DNA from: Pyrus communis
Lineage: Eukaryota; Streptophyta; Magnoliopsida; Rosales; Rosaceae
Direction: 5' to 3'
NCBI RefSeq assembly: GCF_963583255.1
Contig: NC_084818.1
Location: 11,348,222-11,412,221 of the forward strand
DNA: 64,000 bases
In this document: positions 56,559-64,000 of the stretch, in pieces
Position numbering within the stretch: position 1 is the stretch's first letter
How the letters are laid out: every line of letters starts with the position of its first letter
Translations under genes and position numbers: made by a program
Notes under the pieces: model-generated
The model's database searches: none
What the model was told of the DNA's origin: nothing
The model's input: only the letters and a program-made list of their open reading frames with translations

Positions 56559-59500
56559 CTTTTCTGTCGAAGGGTCTTAATGCACTAATAATGGATAACA
56601 TGGCAGATTAATCGCGCCCCATCATACTCATTCAGTGCCAATATCACTGTGGAAGGATGTACGACCCTAACCATGTGGGGCCCATACTGCAATCAGACAA
56701 TTAACACACTTTCATGTGCTCAATCTAACAGTTACAGTGCTGCAGACAATACTTCAGAAGCTGGTTTGTATAACCAAACAATTGAATATGTAATTTCATG
56801 TAAAAACAATTTTGGCACTTGTCATGGAGATGGTGAGCCCAAATTCTACTCTTTGGATGTAGTGGGAGTATCACACGAGTTGAAAATTTTGGCGAAGGAT
56901 GTTTGGTTAAATGTAACATCTTCAGATAACACCAAGAATGTTAGTGATATTAATTTAATATTTTATGCACGGCATGGTGCAATACCTTCAGAAACTGTGC
57001 ATGACTATTCCAGTAATATAAACAAATCCTCATTGGTCATTCAATTTCCAAAGGTCGGTCGATGGTATATTACTGTTTTACCTCTCAACATTTCAAAAGA
57101 GCTTGAAGGGAGTCTGGATACTGACACAAAAGTTTGTTATTCCTTGGAATCAAAACTGCTTGAATGTCCGGAGGGCAAGGCCGGAGCAAATTGTACATGG
57201 GAAATGTACACCCTTCAGGTGGGCTTGCTGATAAATGTGTTTCTGCTTATGAAAGTTCTTGAAAGTATTAATTTCTTCAAAGTAGTAGATTATTTATTTA
57301 ATTTCCACATTGATATTGTTAATACTTGTATGCATTAGTGGTGAAGATTAAAACGTTAAGTATATATTTCGAAGTTAGTTTGCACTGACGGGTATAAGAA
57401 GGGCGTGCTAGCAGAATATTTTAAGAATTGACTTGTAGTGGCCTAAAAATGCAGAAACAATAGCGATTAAAGAAAAATTATTGGATCAAGGTGGATGTAC
57501 TTATTAGATGGATGTTCTTATTTTCTGTAGTATTTAATTTTATTCTTGATGCTTCAAGAAACTTATTGGCAGGAATGATTTTGTTGACAAGCTGAGAATG
57601 GTTATCTGCAGACATCGCTGAGGAAAGGTTCAAGCTACTTTGAATACTACTATTTACTCATCAGTGAAAAAGTGCCTCCTGAGTCAGCCAATTTTCCTCT
57701 TGATCATCTTTTAACCAACTCCTCGCATGGTGGACAACCAGAAGAAACATGGACTTACTTTATGTTGGACATTCCGTGTGGAGCAGCTGGAGGACATATG
57801 CACATTCAATTAAACTCCGATGACAAGGTTAACTATGAAGTATATGCTAGATATGGTGGATTACCATCTCTTGCTAGCTGGGACTATTTTTATTCGAACA
57901 GGACAAGCAGTAGCCATGGCTCCATGTTTTTTAACTTATATAATTCAAGTGAAGACAAGGTTGATTTTTACATTTTGTACATTAGAGAAGGAACTTGGGG
58001 TTTTGGTCTAAAGCATCTCAACACCACCAGTGATGCTTCGAAAGTTCCGACTATCATGTCTGTTTCCCTTGAAAGATGCCCGAGAAGGTGCTCTTCACAT
58101 GGAAAATGTGAAACTGCATTGGATGCTAGTGGATTGGCATCATACAGGTTTATGTTTATCCTTCCCCTTATGATTTTTTATCTACTGTGTTCTTAAGTTT
58201 CCTTTTTTGGAACACCTATGTTTTAATTTCTTGATCAGGAAGATAGCTGACACCTTATTGCGATCAGTATAGGTTTCTAATTTTAATTTTTTTTATCAGC
58301 TTCTGCTCATGTGATCCAGACCATGGAGGCTTTGACTGTAGCATTGAACTTGTAACACCTCATGGTATGTGTTATTTCAGCGGTGAACTTATACAAAATT
58401 GTTCTCTATGCAGTTGGTCTTTTTTATTTCTGCTCATAGTTCAAAATTTGCTAATTTAGTCTGTTTTTTATTGAATAAGGTTCATTTGTCATGGAGCTGG
58501 TATATGAATTTTCTTCTAGGAAGCAAATTGAAATAGAAAGTGTCATGGCAAAATCTGCAAAAATTGAGTCTGCTAGTTTGGAGAAATAAAATGTAGATGA
58601 TCAAATTGCCAAAACTTATATCATTAATGAAAAAGATGTTTCCGGAAACAATATAAACTTGTCTAAGTACATACTGTATCTACTTAGTTTGGATGTCATA
58701 GGCTCTGAATCTGATATAGTTAGTTTGAAGTGGTTTTCTACAAAGTTATCGTTTACGTTGCAAACTATCCAAGATTGATTATTATATTCTTCAGTTGTTC
58801 TCTTATTTATTTCCTTGCCTGAAAATTGGCATAGGGCACGTATGGCAATCCATTTTTCTTATTGCGTCAAATGCTGCAGCAGCACTTCCTGCATTTTGGG
58901 CCCTTCGACAGAAGGTAATCCTCTTATAACTTTAACTTTGATTCACAATAACTAGACTTCTTCAAACATAATGTAATAATATATTACTAGTTGAAGTTTG
59001 CAACAATACTCTCCGTAAGATTATCCTAAGTGGACACTAAACTGATGCCATACTGGTTTGACCCAATTCTGAAATTTAGACGATTTTCTTTATCCAACTG
59101 GAAACCTTTTTTTGGCTTTTAACAAGTTAATCATAAACTCCGCCTGTGTAAGTTTATCTTACATTGCCGATCCCAAGCCCGGATAAATGAGGAGGGGGAG
59201 TGCGTCAGGTAGTCGACAGCCGGCACTCCTATCTTACGTCGAATCCTTGGGATGCGATCATACCAGCTCACATGCACCTGATCCCATCCGAACTCCGAAG
59301 TTAAATGAGTTTGGTCGAGAGTAGTACTAGGATGGGTGACCGCCTGGGAAGTCCTCGTGTTGCATCCCCCCACAGCCAACCCCACCTGGTGGGAAAAGGC
59401 TTTGTTGTGTTGTAACAAGTTGATCATAATATCTATTTACAGGCATTGGCAGAGTGGGTGATATTTACATCTAGTGGAATTGCAAGCGGAATATATCATG

Positions 59501-60472
59501 CATGTGATGTGGGAACTTGGTGTCCTCTGGGCTTTGGTGTCTTACAGGTACACTTCTTTGTCTCTTTTCCTTCTTAAAGAAATAACTAATGGTCGAACCT
59601 TTTGTTGCAATAAAGAATGAGAACGCGATATGCAAGTAGTGGCAAAAGCCTAGATGCATTTGAAGTTGACAAATCCGTGGTATCACGTAATTAAGCAGTT
59701 ATATACATTGCATTAAATCTTTATGATGAATTAGTTATCTCGAATTTTCAGTTCATGGACGTCTGGCTTTCTTTCATGGCCGTAGGGAGCACATTTGTGT
59801 ACCTAGGCACAGTTGAGGACGATCTTAAGAGAGCATTACACACAGCCGTTGCACTTCTTACTGCACTCATGGTTTATACTAAGGCCAGAAGGTATCTTGA
59901 GTTGATGGACACAGTTTCAGTGCATTTTAAATCTGGACTCGGTTTTTAGTACTTGCGTCATGCATTTAACCATGTTGAAATTTGCAGGCCGGGGAATATT
60001 ATTCTTGTTATAGTAATTGGAACCATTGCTCTTCTTATTGGGTGGCTGATAGAATTGTCAACCAAGTTTAGGTCATTTTCATTTTCAACCAGATTCTCCT
60101 TAAATATGCTTGAGAGGTGGGTATCCTTGGAACGGTACGATGTTATTTTAAGTTAGCAAACCCTATTTGAATATAATAGCCCTAGTAGATAAGTTGAGGG
60201 GAACCCGTTAACTTTTGCGGTAACATATATATGTTGGAGTTTATATATATGCTTATCCATTCCATTTCCTTTTCTAAAATACCAACGGATTACGCAGGCT
60301 CCAAGCTGTTAACGGATGGCTGAAGAATCTCATTAAGACAACTTTTAGAAGATTTCGCTGGGGTTTTATACTTGCAGGTTTAGTTGCATTAGCCATTGCA
60401 GCAAGTAGCTGGGTACTGGAAACCAATGAAAGCTACTGGATTTGGCACAGGTATAGTTATATCATGAAAATA

Positions 60473-60550
<78 letters not shown>

Positions 60551-60723
60551 GATTGGTGCATAAAATGATCTGCAGCATTTGGCACATGACAATATATACA
60601 TCTTCCTTCTTCTTCCTATGCTCAAAAGAAAGTCCTACAAGTACGGTAGATACTGAGAGTCAGATACCACCGAATGGAGCCTATGAATTGACTCGACAAG
60701 ATTCATTTTCAAGAGGTGAGTAA
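54476..60723 (+). CDS. TMEM8/PGAP6-like multi-pass membrane protein with EGF-like domain, 14 exons
   Basis: Exons: 54476-54674, 55126-55178, 55413-55518, 56016-56128, 56299-56367, 56607-57218, 57612-58147, 58300-58364, 58835-58914, 59443-59547, 59752-59891, 59988-60116, 60298-60450, 60576-60723. All are GT-AG and in phase: 2508 nt, 835 residues. A signal peptide (SLFVVVFWLFVHCYSYG) leads a large extracytoplasmic part rich in N-glycosylation sites. An EGF-like module at about 540-576 (CPRRCSSHGKC, then CSCDPDHGGFDC) precedes a membrane domain of about seven helices from residue 586. The latter has CREST-type residues: S626 and H630 (SGIYHACD), D649 (FMDVW), H786 and H790 (WHSIWH). Family knowledge: animal TMEM8A/PGAP6 is a GPI-specific phospholipase A2; the plant homologues are uncharacterised. 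ATG 54491 (better context, GCCATGGC) is an alternative start. It converges with the kinase gene downstream. Confidence 0.88.
56525..56556. repeat. (TA)n microsatellite in an intron
   Basis: TA run in the intron between exons 5 and 6 of the TMEM8-like gene, preceded by a degenerate ATAGATATAT stretch. Confidence 0.85.
59121..59429 (+). mobile_element. Chimeric 5S-containing SINE-like retroposon with 16-bp TSD, intronic
   Basis: Near-perfect 16-bp target duplications AACAAGTTAATCATAA (59121-59136) and AACAAGTTGATCATAA (59414-59429) enclose 277 bp. The insert has three parts: a 5' segment with CCCAAGCCCGGATAAATGAGGAGG and GTCAGGTAGTCGACAGCCGGCACTCC, a 5S rRNA-like block, and a 3' tail CCACCTGGTGGGAAAAGGCTTTGTTGTGTTGT. 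The tail resembles the GTGGGATAAGGCTT(TTG)n ends of plant LINEs and Au-type SINEs, which explains mobilisation by LINE target-primed reverse transcription (inference). It lies in the intron between exons 9 and 10 of the TMEM8-like gene, in sense orientation. Confidence 0.82.
59250..59369 (+). pseudogene. 5S rRNA-like sequence within the retroposon
   Basis: About 120 nt beginning GGATGCGATCATACCAGC and ending CTCGTGTTGCATCCC, the 5' and 3' ends of plant 5S rRNA. The internal promoter region is recognisable: AAGTTAAATGAG (A box altered from AAGTTAAGCGTG), GAGAGTAGTACTAGGATGGGTGACC (intermediate element and C box region). It carries several changes (CTCACATGCACCTG, CCGAACTCCGAAG), so it is not a functional gene copy but could retain Pol III promoter activity. 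Confidence 0.8.
60475..60548. repeat. (CT)37 microsatellite in the last intron of the TMEM8-like gene
   Basis: A CT run of about 74 bp fills more than half of the 125-bp intron between exons 13 and 14 and ends 27 bp before the acceptor, so it overlaps the polypyrimidine and branch-point region. Confidence 0.93.
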
Positions 60724-61290
60724 CGAGAAGAGTAGTACGGGAAATTTTGCAGTGTTAAGGTTATAGAAAAAAGAGATGATTTTTTTTTTTTTTTACTGCC
60801 AAGAGAGAATGTTTTGGGAGATGGGAGGTTTGTGAATATCTTACTGCATAGATAGGAAGTATTCTGAGTTGGAGAAAGGTGAGAAAGTTATTGAAGGGCC
60901 TCGGTGGAAACTAAAGTAGAGACTGAGTGATTTCTAACCAAGTAGCGACTGAGTGACGCTGAATCAACTAGTCATGTACTCTTTGTAATTGTAATCATAA
61001 TACGCTCGTATATCTAAGAAAGGAATACACTCATGTCGAATGCAGTAACTCCAAGAACAATGAACATACAAGTAAAATTTCAACAGACCAAAATACAATA
61101 TTGTTCCCCTCCTCCAGATCCATTCTTCAAGAAATTACTTGGCTTTCCTACTCAAATTGCACATGCACATTTACTGTGTAGTTCTTTTTTACAAAACGCA
61201 ACGCTCTTCGTGTTCTATCTCCGATAAGACCATATTATCTTTACATTCCATGGGAGCCCGAAGATCGCTATTTTGCCACTCTTCTCATGC
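60724..61290. other. Tail-to-tail intergenic region
   Basis: Between the stop codons of two convergent genes (60723 on plus, 61291 on minus). Holds both 3' UTRs; AATCATAATA-type words near 60990-61010 may act as polyadenylation signals for the plus gene. A poly-T run is at 60781-60794. Confidence 0.5.
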
Positions 61291-63636
61291 TCAAGTACTT
61301 ATTTGTGAAGGGCTAGAAAATGAACAGAAGTCTGGAGCTAATACCTCTTTGTAATCCTTACGGATGCTCCAGAGGATCTCCGCGCACCTCCTCATGTGAG
61401 GCCGGTTCTGTCTGCGTGGAGCCAAGCATTGTAATGCTAGTTCAAGAATCTTTTCGATGATGGCTAGATCACTTGCTACTCTCTGTTCCAACCTCGGGTC
61501 CAAAATCGAAAAAGTATCTCCATTGGTAAACTTCTTCATAGCCTGCAAAACCAACCTGAGTCATGCACTAAATTCCCATGTAAACTAGCTCAAGAGAGGA
61601 AAAGTTCATACCCATTTTGCAGTTACTCGTTCCTTGGTTTCCCGTTTAGGTTCAATTGGACGCCTGCCTGTAACTAGCTCAACCAGTAGCACACCAAATG
61701 AGTAGACATCACTCTTCTCCGTGAGTTGATAGGTTCTCAGGTACTCGGGGTCCAAGTAGCCAGCGGTTCCTTTAACTCGAGTAGAAACATGGGTGGCACC
61801 TGAGTTGCTATCAGCAGCAAGCCTAGCAAAACCAAAATCAGCTACCTTGGCCCTCAAGTTTTCCGTTAAGAGAATGTTGGACGACTTTATGTCTCTATGA
61901 ATAATCGGATGATCTGCCAAGGAAGCCGAAACATGGTCTGGTCAGTTCCGTCACAAAAATTCTACAACTCTCAGAGAACTAAAACTGGAGAATTACCCGT
62001 GTACGTATGCAGATAGGTGACGGCATGAGCCACATCAATTGCAATGTCTAGCCGTGCTGCAAGTTCAAGAATCTCACCGTGCAAACCTGCATTACGCGTT
62101 GTATCACATTTCAGGCACTCAAGGTGATGCATTGAGGAGCCAAGGTGCACAGATACACGCTCATTCGAGCTCACAGGCACACACAGCACACAGAAAGGAA
62201 GAGAGGAAAAGAGACAGAGAGAGTAACACAAATAGAACTTACAATCCAAATGTTGCCTGAGGTTTCCATTAGGAACATACTCGACAACAACAATCTTTTC
62301 ATCTTGATGCTCCAAGTACCCGTAGAACTTGACCAAACTCAAATGCTCCACCTGCGCCAGCATTTGAATCTCGCTTTGGAATTCCACTCCCAAATGCTTG
62401 TCATATACACTCTGCAAACAAAAATAACCATGTCCTCAGTTAATACTATATCGCACCCCGGTTTTAGCCCTATAACACACTTGTACCGGACCTTTTTAGC
62501 GCGTTTGATTGCAACAAAGGTCCCGTCTTCGAGTCTTCCCTTATAAACCGTCCCAAAACCACCTTGTCCAATCTTGCAAGAGGGAGAGAAGCTCTTTGTG
62601 GCCTTGTTTATCTCTTCCATGGTGAACTTTACACTCCTGGGCTCGCTCGCATGCCTCGAGTTATTTGGATTGGAGTAGATGCCTCGACTAGAACCGCGTC
62701 TTCTCTCGCTCCCATCTCTCGAAGCATTTGAAAATACTACAAAATCAACTTAGTTGTTCAGTCTACCTCATTAAACAGACAAACTAATTTGTTTTAATCA
62801 TTTTTCTCTTCTTAAAAATATGAATAAAAAATAACAGAGAAGAAAACAAATGGCAGCCTAATACTTTCTTCATTTTTTAATCAAGCAGACCAGTAGTTCT
62901 TAATTGTGTGCTAAACTTTATAAGCAATGTAATTAAGTTCATTTCAAATTCAATCATCGTACTTTCTAATAATTAACACAAAAATCGTCTACTGACTCTA
63001 CTTCCTTACGATTCCATCCATTAGATACATTATACAAATATAATAACGATAAATAAAAAAAGTCGGAAAATTAATTCATAACCGAGGGTTGCTTCTGTAA
63101 TGGCTGAAAGTGCTTTTCACAACAAAAGTTGCTTCTAACGACGTTCAGTTTAGTAGAAAACTTTAAAGTACTTGTGGATCGTAAAAACGCTTAGCTCTTC
63201 CGACGAGCACTTGGGTTTTCAATGAGAATTTCTAACATGTTTATAAGAAAACAAGTACAAGTAATTTCTTAATTTCTAACACGTTTAAATGAATTTCTAA
63301 AATTTGATCTCTACGAAATAACTCTACATTTTTTACCAGACTCAGCTTAAATTCTTGAAAGGAAAAAGTTACGGAAATGGAATTACCGAAGGGAGCTCTG
63401 AACTCTTCAGAACCCTCGAAGCTTACGGAGCTCTTGGTCTCCGGCGGAGTGAAGCACGAGACGAAGGCTCCGGCGAAGGAGCGGGCCGCGACAGCGACCA
63501 CGCTCTTGCCAGAGCTGGATTTCTGTCCGGTTGAGGCGTCGTTGTAGGGCGAGCTAGGAGAGTAGGGGATCCGGTCAGGGGTGCTCCGCGGGTCGGACGT
63601 AAGGCTACGGCGTCGGTACGATGGGGTTCGCCTCAT
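61291..63636 (-). CDS. Calmodulin-binding receptor-like cytoplasmic kinase (CRCK family), 6 exons
   Basis: Exons on the minus strand: 63636-63387, 62736-62492, 62411-62243, 62086-61997, 61913-61612, 61542-61291; GT-AG, in phase, 1308 nt, 435 residues. A Ser/Arg-rich N-terminus ([12 protein letters not shown], then [11 protein letters not shown]) leads into a complete kinase domain from about residue 122 ([13 protein letters not shown]). It has the Gly loop GQGGFG (140-145), Lys161 in VAIK, HRD 257-259, DFG 277-279, and [10 protein letters not shown] in the activation segment. Arg258 makes it an RD kinase, so it is expected to be active. No ectodomain or clear transmembrane helix is seen. Family knowledge: CRCK1-3 bind calmodulin around subdomain II and link calcium to stress or wall signalling. 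The C-terminus ([15 protein letters not shown]) extends past the conserved [12 protein letters not shown]2-type is most likely; exact orthology not settled. Confidence 0.92.
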
Positions 63637-64000
63637 TTCAGAGAAAGAAAGAGGGGACCGGAGAGATGGGACGTAGACGTAGAAATGGCGGGTAGTTGTA
63701 AGCGGGTAGTGAAGGACTTTGATTTTTCACAAGATGAGCGAGAGAGAGAGAGAGAGGAGAGAGAAGACTTTGACTTTTCAAAAGATGAGCGAGGCTAACG
63801 TGCGCCGTTGTAGTCAAGGACTCAAGCGTGTCAAAGAGTAGGACCAGGTGCAAAATGGTTGGGTTTCATTTTCGGTGTAAGATTTTCAATTAAAATCTTT
63901 TATCACTCTACTCTAAGAATGTAAAAACTATGAGAAAGATTCGTAGTTCAAGTAATTAAACATGTATTATCCTTGCTTGAGATTTTATCTTCGATTTCTT
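63637..64000. other. 5' region of the kinase gene
   Basis: Leader and promoter of the minus-strand kinase. A (GA)n run at 63735-63757 is a CT tract in gene sense, and two near-copies of GACTTTGA(C/T)TTTTCA(C/A)AAGATGAGCGAG (63715-63741 and 63765-63792) make a direct repeat of about 27 bp spaced by about 50 bp. No other gene to the window end. Confidence 0.5.

Overview
The window is eudicot nuclear DNA, most likely from Rosaceae (apple/pear type). I infer this from intron-rich plant genes in an AT-rich background, a high density of Cassandra-type TRIM elements whose LTRs carry 5S rRNA-like sequence, and protein families recalled from Rosaceae. The species is not proven by the sequence. Host genes are spaced 5-25 kb apart with nested transposons between them.

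Layout. 2-436 (+): 3' end of a BRH1-type RING-H2 E3 ligase gene. 1.5-4.2 kb: transposon debris (LINE RNase H remnant, MITE-like inverted repeats). 4284-6835 (-): eight-exon PLAC8 gene with a proline/GYP-rich tail. 6.36-20.2 kb: direct tandem duplication of a 6.6/7.3 kb unit that starts inside PLAC8 intron 1 and carries PLAC8 exon 1, Cassandra elements, a broken copia element and a host-gene fragment. A third, diverged PLAC8 exon 1 lies just beyond, at 20.6 kb. 20.7-27.4 kb: no gene seen, a few small repeats. 27608-29065 (+): WRC-domain protein gene. 31428-39970: decayed Ty3/gypsy element with intact TSD. 42250-47662: CACTA element with TSD, holding a ~345-bp tandem array that is itself interrupted by a young Cassandra. 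48.5-51 kb: Cassandra and LTR-like remnants. 52473-53412 (-): truncated SYP7-type syntaxin gene. 54476-60723 (+): 14-exon TMEM8/PGAP6-like membrane protein gene with a 5S-containing SINE-like insertion in an intron. 61291-63636 (-): six-exon calmodulin-binding receptor-like cytoplasmic kinase gene, convergent with the previous one.

The genes do not form a pathway; several (RING ligase, kinase, syntaxin fragment, PLAC8) belong to signalling or membrane families but the neighbourhood looks incidental. The most interesting structures are three splice-phase-compatible copies of PLAC8 exon 1, the satellite-bearing CACTA element, and the LINE/5S chimeric retroposon. Exon models were built by hand from splice sites and reading phase; all joins given keep frame, but no transcript evidence was available.
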